The notes under the pieces are model-generated. The model saw only the letters and a list, made by a program, of their open reading frames with translations. It made no database searches and was not told where the DNA came from. Positions 1-8,172 of a stretch of DNA of 10,298 nt are shown piece by piece. Both the position numbers and the translations under genes were made by a program. Within the stretch, counting starts at the first letter, position 1, and each line of letters starts with the position of its first letter. Source of the DNA: Fragilaria radians (lineage: Eukaryota > Bacillariophyta > Fragilariophyceae > Fragilariales > Fragilariaceae); contig CAAAJI010001152.1 in assembly GCA_900642245.1 (NCBI GenBank), positions 4,423 through 14,720 on the forward strand, given 5' to 3'.

Positions 1-2
1 AT

Positions 3-839
3 CACCTCTATACTCAGGATGGAATACAAGGCATTTCACGAAGTTCAGAGAGTACATTTTCAGAACGTCAAGTCAATGCCTTGCAATCCGCACCAACTTT
101 ACTAAACGACGACGATACTGTTGACAAAGATGGTAACACGAATGAAGAAGGAAAGATAAAAGCGAACAGTGCAGAAACATTCCCTCAAAAGGTATACAGA
201 ATGATCGAGGAAGCTGACAGAGATGGAATGGAAGATGTTGTGTCTTTTCTACCGCATGGAAAAGCGTTTTCCATTCATAAGCCAAGACAATTTATTTCCG
301 ATTTAATGCCGAAATTTTTCAGCACAAATAGAATGTCTAGCTTTCAGCGTCAGTTGAATCTATATGGGTTTCGACGTATCACTGAGGGAGTAGATAAAGG
401 TGCTTACTTCCATGAGCTTTTCTCCAAGGGTCAAAAGAAATTATGCAAGCAGATAAAGCGTAAGAAAAATGTACTGGATAAAGATTCTTCACATTTATCC
501 TCTGATCATTTAAACACTGATCATTTCTCGTCCACTGTAAATGATGCGGCAAGACTGTACCAGCTTCAAATGGTCCAGGCTATGAATAATTTACATCCTT
601 CTTCTCTTTTAATTGGGAATGGAGGCAATCAGGACAATATTGCAAGTGCTACCTCACGGATGTTACAGACATCGACTAGTGGCGTGAGCTCTATGATACC
701 ATACTCGACCACTGGAATTCCATTCGGAATGAACAATGCTGCTTTATCTGCATTACTGGAAAGGAGAACGACTGAATTAATGCTGGCTCACATGAAACGT
801 CGACAGAAAGATTATAGCGGTGATCAAAAAATGCCTTGA
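3..839 (+). CDS. HSF-type DNA-binding transcription factor, 5' partial
   Basis: The frame is open to the left edge, so the gene starts outside the window; 278 residues are visible. The first in-frame ATG (about 201) lies inside the DNA-binding domain and the TTG at 81 is not a credible start. The HSF domain spans about 180-464. It opens with FPQKVYRMIEEA, passes through PHGKAFSIHKPRQF, reaches the recognition-helix region SSFQRQLNLYGFRR, and ends with GAYFHELFSKGQKKLCK, the wing-side sequence typical of diatom HSFs. Known family members are nuclear and bind heat-shock elements (nGAAn repeats); diatoms carry an expanded HSF family. The usual Trp in the first strand is Phe here (VVSF before LPHG). 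Basic residues (KQIKRKK) follow the domain and could be a nuclear localisation signal. No clear HR-A/B heptad coiled coil follows, only a Ser/Asn/Met-rich tail and a short helix-like end. Tandem TGA stops (837-842) close it. A TTTTCAG at 57-63 could be a splice acceptor, so the first 20 visible codons are less certain. Confidence 0.9.
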   Translation, partial: HLYTQDGIQGISRSSESTFSERQVNALQSAPTLLNDDDTVDKDGNTNEEGKIKANSAETFPQKVYRMIEEADRDGMEDVVSFLPHGKAFSIHKPRQFISDLMPKFFSTNRMSSFQRQLNLYGFRRITEGVDKGAYFHELFSKGQKKLCKQIKRKKNVLDKDSSHLSSDHLNTDHFSSTVNDAARLYQLQMVQAMNNLHPSSLLIGNGGNQDNIASATSRMLQTSTSGVSSMIPYSTTGIPFGMNNAALSALLERRTTELMLAHMKRRQKDYSGDQKMP

Positions 840-2704
840 TGATCGGGTAAAGAAGGAAATTGATGCGGAAATATGTTGCAGTTACGCTTTTACGTAAAAT
901 CAATACCGGGACAGGATTTTGGAGTCAAATGTGTTTATTTTTCACCTTTGTATGGAAAAACAATGCAAACGAATCAGTATGCTACGCAGCTTTGCGCCCC
1001 TGAAAACATAATAGATTTCTTTCGCTAGAGAAATGCGTTTGGATTTATTGGTTACTTGCGAACCCTCAATTCTGCATCGCTTTCTTTGCGTATTAGGTGT
1101 ATTACCTCTCTAAACTATAATCTTTTTTATAATCTTGCGCTGCACAAGCCATACTTTTTGATTTTTTCTTAAAACACCCGATATGCAAAAGTGGCAGCAC
1201 ATAACTGCTTCTATTTTCAAATGATTTCTTCTATGTACTGCTATATTGAGTTAATTGGAATCAAAGGTTCCTTCATGATTCTGATTCTTTGCCATTCATT
1301 CCATTGATGGGAGCCGAACGATGTTTATCCGGATAGGTTAGCTCACATTTGGAAGCCGAAACATTGGAACTTAATTGATTATTATTAGGCACATTCACCC
1401 TCCCATGAATATCAAACGACAATCGGAAGAAGGAGATGCACTTAAAAGTTTAAAAAAGTTCACTACAACTTAGATTTTACTCTTTTCTTATTTCAATTAT
1501 GTATTCTAACTTTAAAAGAAAGATTATTTGTAGAAGCATCGCATTCCTTTAGCTCATGCCTAAATGATATAAAAAATGGAAAACAAAATTTCATGAATCA
1601 AATCATGTGTTCTCTCACTAGATTGAATCGGCAACACTTGAATGATAACAGCTGACAATTCAAAAGATGCAGTTTTCCCAAAACAAGTTGCATTGTGTTT
1701 TCTCCTAAAATCTGGATATTATGATAAGGCAAAGGGGAAGTTATTTTATGAAAGGGAATTTAAGGAGACAATGGGCTCAAATGTAATGCTACATCTTGCT
1801 TCCAAACCTTATATGTACGGCAAGCATATCAAATGATGAAAAAAAGAGTTCGTCATCCAGGAGGGCATGGAGGAATTATTTACCTTACCTTTGCTTATGA
1901 GATTTTTATAAGATACCATGAAAAGTGTTATTGAAATGTGCTCGAAGTAGATTTGGTAATTCATTTTTCAATCGGAATTCTTTTGAAATACGCCAGAATG
2001 TTTTTGGTGTATTCTATTCTACATTATTTGTTCGAGACTTTAATGTCTCTTACCATTGTTAGCGATGTAGTAATAATTTGACGCCAAAAAAGTATGTTAA
2101 TAGTCAGACAACTTTAATCAATGAATTAATTGAACTTAGCTTTCTTTTTTCATACTCTTTCAACTTGAACCTGCTTAAAATACACTTTGCTGCTGCTGGC
2201 AAAGTTTTGTTTTCCAAGATTTTACTTTTTAATTTGACTTCATTAGTCAGAATCGACATCAAAGTTCACTCTTGAAGATCCGGGAAACTGCGTAGTATCA
2301 ACGTCATGCATAGATTCGAAATCTGTCTATATTGATGGTAAAGAGAATTCTAGTGGTATCAGATATACGTCTAGGAAACATGAACGGCTCTCTTATTGAA
2401 TCTTAATTGGAGAGTAATCAATAAATGAAAAATATATGCAATAGGAATTACGTACAACCTCTTGGTCAAAATACACTTAAAATCCCTAGAAAATGATTAA
2501 TGAATCCCTTTCAAAGTCGCGATTCGCTAAAGTAGTATTTACAGCATCGTAGGAGCAGAAGCTAATTCATTCATATGAAAAATCATTTCGGAAACACTGG
2601 GAGGTAACCAAAAGGGCATTTATTCATTTACTATAACACTATTCAAACGTTAACTAGGATTTCAATATTTGAAGACGAAAACGACAACTACGCCAGTTTA
2701 AAGA
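840..2704. other. AT-rich spacer with no supported gene
   Basis: This begins with the presumed 3' UTR of the HSF gene. I see no tRNA, rRNA or snRNA signature. Open runs such as 1642-1836 (+, 64 codons), 2078-2275 (+, only from TTG), 2247-2399 (+) and 1273-1449 (-) are no longer than expected by chance at this base composition, and none has a motif I recognise. A small perfect hairpin, ATTCT-class arms of 6 bp around an 8-nt loop, lies at 1015-1034. The right end (about 2533-2704) may contain a frameshifted extension of the retroelement fragment that follows, because GAEANSF-like residues near 2553 resemble the copia GAEF/EAEY region; this extension is tentative. Confidence 0.6.
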
Positions 2705-2935
2705 TATGTAGATGAATAAAAATCAAATAACATCCAGGGAAAACGCATTATCTATTCAAGTGTCCTAAAAAAGAAGCACAATGCCATTGCATATCATTAT
2801 GTAGGTGAAGCGATTGCAGCAAATATTCAGCTCTTTGCATACATCATATTTGAAGAGAATGTCAGTGACATTGTGGCAAAAACGCTAGGTAATCTGCTCG
2901 TAATCTTTAGACGAAGTTACTGTTGGCAAGGATAA
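2705..2935 (+). mobile_element. Ty1/copia retrotransposon remnant (RNase H end of pol)
   Basis: In one plus-strand frame this reads YVDE, a stop at 2717-2719, then KS, then 71 uninterrupted sense codons to a stop at 2933-2935. The core, KKHNAIAYHYVGEAIAANI (2771-2827), matches the copia RNase H motif usually seen as KKHNAI.YH.VREA.AA. It is followed at the right spacing by EENVSDIVAK, the equivalent of the E.N.ADI.TK segment whose Asp is catalytic. YVDE-KS aligns with the family's GDNKSV block. The stop in that block, the absence of any ATG, the unrecognisable upstream reverse transcriptase and integrase, and the lack of visible LTRs show a dead fragment. An older extension of the same frame, with stops, may reach back to about 2533. 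Orientation is the same as the flanking plus-strand genes. The match is by eye from known family motifs. Confidence 0.75.
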
Positions 2936-3888
2936 TTTGTTCAAGCACTTGCAATATAAGTGATGTTTAGGAAATTAGGGTTTATGTTCCTGGGAATGAA
3001 GTTAAGCATTCTTAGGATTAGATTTATGTCCATTAAAGATTCACTTTCCGATACACTACAGGTATTGGAATTGTAGTTTCAATGAATAATTGCGAGTAGT
3101 AATTTTCATTGATCATGTATTTGGGATAGGGTTTATGGGATCAAATGTATCGGGAATTTCATCGAAAAGTCATAGCTTTTTTGACGTCCTCAAATCTACT
3201 ATAGTGCATTGGAGGTTTATTTATCCTGCAGGGGTGAAGGGAAAGAAAATCTAGAACATTGAATGATTGAGGTACTTGCTACTTTTGCATGCCAATTCTT
3301 CCGCCTAGGATGCATCTACGAATTTATTCACTAATAGCTACTAGGGAAATAAGTTTGTAGGATCACAACTTTATGTTATTCAGATTAATATTTCACCACA
3401 GTTGACCATGATTTAATGCATTTAATTTTGCTATGTAGTGCACTCTGTATTTCTGCGATAACTTATGTCATATGGTGCATAGTTTTTAACATATCTGACA
3501 CGTGGCTCTCCATGCTTTTCCAATACTCTTTTGGTAAACGAAATACTCTTACCTCGATTTTAGGCTTACCTTACGAAATTATCTATTTGAAATACGATAC
3601 CCCCTTGGATTGCCAAGGTTTATTTCGTGCTCAGCCTATGGCTAATCAGTTGATTGATTGTAGTCTGACTTTATAAGTCTGCACTCAGTTTTACGTAGCT
3701 TGGTTTATCGATTGAAAATTCCCAATTGCATTTTATCTCTGAAAACTATTACTTAACGTAGTGTTGAAATATTGAGTAGAAAATTCCACGATCGTCTCTT
3801 TAGAATTCGTTTTACCTAATTCGGATTCATATGTCGGATTTGGAAACTGCATCCAATCGATTGGATAAGATTTTGTCTTCACAGAGAC
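2936..3888. other. AT-rich spacer with no supported gene
   Basis: This lies between the copia fragment and the promoter region of the acidic-protein gene. The longest ATG-started frame is 3416-3676 (+, 86 codons); it starts with a hydrophobic stretch and then has no family motif, so I do not call it. A purine-rich run at 3231-3249 resembles a retroelement polypurine tract but contains a T and no LTR-like TG...CA segment follows. If the 3' LTR of the copia element was here, it has decayed beyond recognition. Confidence 0.5.
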
Positions 3889-3902
3889 TACGTCATACGT
3901 CA
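3889..3902 (+). promoter_or_regulatory. Tandem TACGTCA boxes, CRE/bZIP-like
   Basis: Two perfect copies of TACGTCA stand back to back about 160 bp upstream of the ATG of the acidic-protein gene. ACGTCA is the core of cAMP-response/bZIP elements; in the diatom Phaeodactylum, TGACGT/ACGTCA-type elements have been reported to control CO2- and cAMP-responsive promoters. The duplication is seen directly; function as a bZIP site is inferred. Confidence 0.4.
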
Positions 3903-4060
3903 TAATCGTGTGCTAGAAAAATACTCTGTCTTTCGTGACACGAGTGCTAAATAAATTAAACACTTAGACCTGAAACTTCAGAGAATAGCGATATCATGAT
4001 ACAAGGTCTGGTTCTTTGTTGAGTGACTTTTATTAAGTTCAACGATAATGTTGGATATTG

Positions 4061-7000
4061 ATGGAAGGAATAATGGAAAATGAAGCATTCAGAAAGCTAA
4101 AGACGCATATAACAGAGATGAAGACTGGGGTGACAAATATGTCCGTAATCCAAGCTCTCGCTAATATGTGTCGTGAAGAGGAAAGCATTGTTGATCACGA
4201 GACTTACCAATGCAAGCGAAAAAGGAAAAATGGTGTTAGCAAAGAGAAGGAAAGTATATGGCTCCGGCGATTTATCCGTAGAAACTCTGGTTCAACCAAT
4301 GAACTTGATAGTGACGACTCAGATACTAATTTGATTACGCGTTACGCCAAAGAAAAGTTTCGAAACCCCCCTACTGAAGAAGAGAGGAAAATTAACGCAT
4401 TCTCAACAAACATCCAAGAGCTCCTCGTGACAATGACTGCACAATTTGCTTCCGATATCAATGACGCATATAAAAGCGATCCTTCGCAGATCATGGCAAT
4501 CGGCGAAAACAATCCACTTGAAGCCATATTGAAGATGAATCAGATTGATAACAACATGAAAGCAATAGACGAGGACATGCGATTATTAGCGGAGGCGAGA
4601 ACTCATGGGGAGATGACAGCGACAGATCGATTTTTAGGGTTTTCCCATTTGGGTGAGAATGATTGTTTGCTAGACGAGAACGATTCGTCAAGTTCTTCAG
4701 AAAGCGGAGATGCAGACAACAGCGACGATAGCGATTCAGATGACGAAAGTGACCAGAGCGATTCAGATGACGACGATGAAGGAAGTAGCGATTGGGAATC
4801 CGGCGACGAATCTTCCTTAGATTCAAACTTCATGAATGAAATGGCCAATGAATTAGGATTCGAAGTCGATCAACACGAGGATGACGAAACTGTAGCCACT
4901 TATGACGTTTCCCTCGTGAAAGCGATTGCTAGTGGCCAAAGATCAATGATCCCTTCATCTGATTTATCGGGAATTCAAATCTTTTCTTCGAACCCTATCA
5001 TCTCGAAGCAGTCTCATTTTGTAAACGAAACTAGTAAAGTAATGTCCATTGCCTACGAGAGAATAAACAAAGAAGAGGATAGCGCCAACGAATCATCTGA
5101 TTCCGATGGCACTTCTGATTCTAGTGATTCATCTAATTCTGATGAATTATCTGATTCAGATAAAGATACCTCTTCCGAGAAGTCATCGCATGTTAATTTG
5201 CATCCTCCAGAAGCCATGGACCCCCTACAAGAGTTATCCACTTTGAAAGCAATACAAGGTATACAGGAAGATCATCTCACTAATACCCAAAGTAAGTAAA
5301 GTGGCAAACAGGAAGTCGTCATATTTTCCGAATTTCCACGCTCAAGCCTTGTTTTTTTTATTTAAATCCAGATGATGCAAACGGGCATTCAGAGAAGGAC
5401 AAAATTTCAGGAACGAATATCAATGATAGTAGTGTTGCGAACCAAATTGAACTGACAGGAGGTAAAGATATGCATGACAAGTTTGTTTCATCTTGTCTTA
5501 GCACAAGTTATTCATTCTCAGAGGAAATGGAACCTACAACTGCAACATCGGAACTTCCCAAATTAGACGATACTATATTTGCTAATCAAGCTTATGATAA
5601 AGCGAATTCAAAAATTAACTCAGGTTTGGTGACCCCCGAGAGAATAGGTGATGTATCAACACACTCACCTGAAAACGAGTGTGATGAGGATTCCGACGAT
5701 ACTTCAACTCGGAATTCTATTGAGGATTCAGGTGAAAATTCTGAGGAAGATCCAGATCAAAGTTCAGAAGACGAATCAGCTTCTGACGACGAATCTGCTT
5801 TGGACGACGAGTATCTCAATCAATTTGAATCTATGCTTGTCCAGCCACCGTCAACAGACTCGAATCCTTTAAACTCTTTGCATATGAACCCGCTGCAACG
5901 ACCTGGATCGATATCTACGTCATGTCAGGTCGAAGATTCTCCTTCTTCGGCGTCTCTCGTCCAAGCAAAGCCAATCGAACTTGAAGTTTTTTCTGGCATA
6001 GGAACAAACGTGGGTTGTTTTGATAAAAATGGAAGGCCGAATGAAAAAGCAGCCTCACGAGGCAAACGTTCAAAGATTGAGGTTTCAATCATTCAAGTTT
6101 CTTTTTCAGATATTTGCGCTGCAGCCATGCTAGCTACTGCTGCTGCCGAAGACATTCCACCGTTTCCTGATTTACCAAAGCGCATAGATACTTTGGAATC
6201 CATTGCGGCAATCGATGATAATTCTTCATGCTATGATGGATTAGATGACAATAGTATAGCTAGATCCAATATCAGCAATAGAGCTACACATTTTATCGAT
6301 GGCTTCAACGATAAGAAAACGAAACGACGAGGTTCCATTTTAGTTGACTGGAATTCCCGACATGGTGATTTGCTTGTAGATTGGGGAGAAGATTACAGTG
6401 ACCCAGAGGATGAATACCCTGAACTCAAGCCTATTGTTAGTACTTGGAAACCTAGTCGAGAATATTCAGTAGCATTATGCGAAGGAAAGAAATTAGATGA
6501 GTGCGGATCCTCAGGGATGATTGAAGTTTGGTGTCCCAAACGTGTTAGTATATGTTCTGACACTGATTCTGAATCGACTCTTTCGGAGATTCGTCGATCT
6601 GAAACGAAGTATGCAAGTGAACATGAACTTCTTGAACTACACGATGAATCGGGGCCGTTCATTTACGCGATGCAACGAAAAGGGCAATATCGCAAAAAGG
6701 GTTTGAATCCATCGCACCGTCACGTGTCATTTCGCAATGCTTTCCAACATCGCATTGCGCCTGAGATTCCCGAAGAGTCTGAAGAAATGGACACTAAAGA
6801 ATTATTACCGGGAGTGAAAACATTGGAAAGCGATACTACGATGGAGAAAAAGGAAAGTGAGCAAGAGTTGACAATCATTTTCCCCCGTATCGACTTTCAT
6901 GCTGGAAGTAAAAAGATACGGCGTTCCAAGAAGGGTGAAAACTGTAGCTTGAGTACACGCCGTCGAAGGAAAATTCGCGTCAACGAAATCAAATCTGCAA

Positions 7001-7092
7001 TGGTGGAAGAAAAGGGCTACATTGAAGGACTTTTTATGCTAAGCAAAGCTACGGGAAAGACTATTGGATGCGAAATAAAATCTAAAATATAG
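4061..7092 (+). CDS. Unknown acidic Ser/Asp-rich 983-residue protein, two exons
   Basis: I join 4061-5291 to 5372-7092, removing an 80-nt intron. The split codon becomes AAT and the frame continues for 983 residues. ATG 4061 is chosen because an in-frame TAA sits at 4046-4048 with no AG between. I do not recognise the family. There is no signal peptide or membrane segment. Visible parts, in order: a basic patch CKRKRKNG (51-58), possibly a nuclear localisation signal; a helix-rich, charged region (about 95-195); three Ser/Asp/Glu tracts (about 208-255, 339-376, 512-558) that look like casein-kinase-2 substrates; a repeated LVDW (734-737 and 745-748) after the PKA-like KRRGS; RHVSF (860-864), which fits the PP1-docking RVxF pattern; and a basic C-terminal region with KKIRRSKK and TRRRRKIR (924-946). 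The layout suggests a nuclear or scaffold phosphoprotein, which is inference. Tandem TACGTCA boxes lie upstream. The 3' end converges on the next gene. Confidence 0.85.
4730..4773 (+). repeat. Short direct repeat inside acidic tract
   Basis: A 17-bp sequence, AGCGATTCAGATGACGA, occurs at 4730-4746 and again at 4757-4773, a period of 27 bp (nine codons). It encodes a repeated SDSDDE/D-type acidic unit in the first Ser/Asp tract. In-frame duplication of this kind is how such low-complexity tracts grow, and their length may vary between strains. Confidence 0.7.
5292..5371 (+). other. Intron of the acidic-protein gene (80 nt)
   Basis: The donor is a perfect GTAAGT (5292-5297) and the acceptor is ATCCAG (ending 5371), preceded by a T-rich tract (TTGTTTTTTTTATTT). 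Exon 1 stops after one base of a codon and exon 2 supplies the other two, so the reading frame is restored exactly. Unspliced RNA meets TAA at 5297-5299 after only two more residues. The frame is open from 5372 to the ATG at 5470, which supports exon continuity rather than two separate genes. Confidence 0.9.
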
Positions 7093-7116
7093 CTATGAAT
7101 ACGAAATAATAACAAA

Positions 7117-8079
7117 TTATGTTTGCCAACGATTGTGTAAATAGTTCGAATCCATCTCGGAAGTATTCTCTCCTTCAACGCTATCCGATGGAAATTCGAA
7201 ATTATTCTCATGTTGAAAGACACTAGATATAGTGTCATCTTCTGTGAGCAGATATTCCATTTCCGCCCTATTCAGATATGGATAATCTCCAATCCAGCAT
7301 TGAGCATCAGGAATCACGAAGTCAGTCAAAGCGGCAAGGGAAGTAAATTTGGGAGAAGTGCTGAGCAGGATTCCGGCAGCCAGTTGATTAGCTTTCAAAT
7401 CCAAATATTCTTCACTAAGTCTCGCGTGCACTTGCAGTGTTCTCCCACTACTATCATGCAACTTCACTCTCAAGAGATAAGGAACTCCAGTAAGCTGTTC
7501 CAGTGGATCATTTTCCATGGTATAATCATTGAAATCCAGTATGTCGTATTCCACAAGAGAATCAGCGTCCTCAACGACTGCGACATCGCCAACTTTTCCG
7601 AGGAATAATGCTCCATAAAGTCCCTGATTTTCTTCGTCTCCATCTACTGACCAAGGATCTACTATTGATCTTCCTCCAAGTAGTTCCCAGTTCCGTTGAT
7701 ATGCCTGGAACTCAGGTCCCAAAATAGCCCAAGTTGCGCACACAACACCCAGCAAAGTCGATATAAAGGATCCGAATACGAAGCTGAGACAGTAGCTTAG
7801 GAAGGTTCCCAATAGCATCACCAGAGCCGATTCATTCCATTTTGCGTATTGTTCTTTGCTATTACGACCCCAATAAGTTGAATATTGAGCTGCTGTCGGC
7901 GCTCCCGTTGATAATAAACGCTTCATTTCATCCACTTCCAATGGAATAAGTGCTTCAATTGGTCGAAGCTTTTTGTATCCATGTATTAAGTGTAGTTTCT
8001 CGACTGATCGCGTAGAGGTAAACGTTTGGCAAGGACAACATAATGTGATTATTATTATTGCAACCTCTTGAAAAAGCAT
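7117..8079 (-). CDS. Probable plastid membrane protein, conserved type, function unknown
   Basis: This is a single exon of 320 residues. ATG at 8079 is the first after an in-frame stop (8116-8118). The N-terminus MLFQEVAIIIITLCCPC is a hydrophobic signal-like segment followed by TFTSTRS, rich in hydroxyl residues. This suits the signal-plus-transit leader of diatom plastid proteins, though the classic ASAF site is not clean. Residues 66-82 hold YSTYWGRNSKEQYAKW. Residues 84-121 form a hydrophobic hairpin of two membrane segments with a GS turn near 103. PEFQAYQRNWELLGGR (122-137) follows. The C-terminal half (152-282) is a soluble, probably beta-rich domain with DSSGRTLQVHARLSEEYLDL (209-228) and a striking GDYPYLNR (264-271), ending in an acidic tail. 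The pattern, a WGR motif, a membrane hairpin and then a soluble domain ending in GDYPYLNR, reminds me of an uncharacterised chloroplast family, but I cannot name it. Plastid location is inferred. The 3' end faces the acidic-protein gene, 24 bp away. Confidence 0.85.
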   Translation of the reverse strand: MLFQEVAIIIITLCCPCQTFTSTRSVEKLHLIHGYKKLRPIEALIPLEVDEMKRLLSTGAPTAAQYSTYWGRNSKEQYAKWNESALVMLLGTFLSYCLSFVFGSFISTLLGVVCATWAILGPEFQAYQRNWELLGGRSIVDPWSVDGDEENQGLYGALFLGKVGDVAVVEDADSLVEYDILDFNDYTMENDPLEQLTGVPYLLRVKLHDSSGRTLQVHARLSEEYLDLKANQLAAGILLSTSPKFTSLAALTDFVIPDAQCWIGDYPYLNRAEMEYLLTEDDTISSVFQHENNFEFPSDSVEGENTSEMDSNYLHNRWQT

Positions 8080-8118
8080 CTCATGACTAGTGCAACATTT
8101 GAATACTCGTACAAGCTA

Positions 8119-8172
8119 TGATGTCAAAAAAAAATTTGGTGATGTCAGCTACACGCTAATTTCATAGCGTCA
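8119..8172 (-). promoter_or_regulatory. Cluster of CRE-like boxes upstream of the plastid-type gene
   Basis: TGATGTCA occurs at 8119-8126 and 8140-8147, exactly 21 bp apart, which is two helical turns and would place two factors on the same DNA face. On the gene's strand they read TGACATCA, one base from the palindromic CRE TGACGTCA. TGACGC (8172-8167, minus) lies just beyond. They are 40-93 bp upstream of the ATG. TGACGT- and TGACGC-type elements are reported in CO2-responsive diatom promoters. The boxes are seen directly; regulation is inferred. Confidence 0.35.

Noticed and set aside
81..839. HSF gene starting with TTG at 81
   Set aside because: The frame is open to the window edge and TTG starts are not expected for eukaryotic nuclear genes; the gene is 5' partial.
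988..997. AGCTTTGCGC, identical to the 5' end of U4 snRNA
   Set aside because: The match ends after ten bases and the following U4 sequence is absent; coincidence.
1273..1449. Minus-strand open run of 58 codons rich in Asn/Ser/Lys
   Set aside because: No ATG near its start, no convincing splice acceptor and no homology that I recognise.
1642..1836. 64-codon plus-strand ORF with ATG
   Set aside because: Runs of this length are expected by chance in AT-rich spacer, a stop directly precedes it, and no motif was recognised.
2247..2399. Coding-like run after a good polypyrimidine-AG acceptor
   Set aside because: It could be an exon, but no partner exon could be found on either side and the length (50 codons) is within chance.
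3231..3249. Purine-rich run as a retroelement polypurine tract
   Set aside because: It is about 300 bp past the RNase H fossil, is interrupted by T, and no LTR boundary follows.
3416..3676. 86-codon plus-strand ORF with hydrophobic start
   Set aside because: The longest spacer ORF, but no recognisable family, odd composition and no splice partners; kept as unsupported.
4491..4848. Minus-strand ORFs of 111 and 81 codons
   Set aside because: They are reverse-strand images of the Ser/Asp repeat codons in the acidic-protein gene, giving Ser- or Arg/His-rich nonsense.
5470..7092. Second large ORF as a separate gene starting at ATG 5470
   Set aside because: The frame is open upstream to 5372 and joins exon 1 through a canonical intron with exact frame restoration.
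7144..7153. GTTCGAATCC, like a tRNA T-loop
   Set aside because: It lies inside the plastid-type coding region and no acceptor stem, D-arm or anticodon arm surrounds it.
7210..7608. Plus-strand ORF of 132 codons
   Set aside because: It lies wholly antisense to the well-supported minus-strand plastid-type gene and its translation has no family motif; it is a shadow frame.
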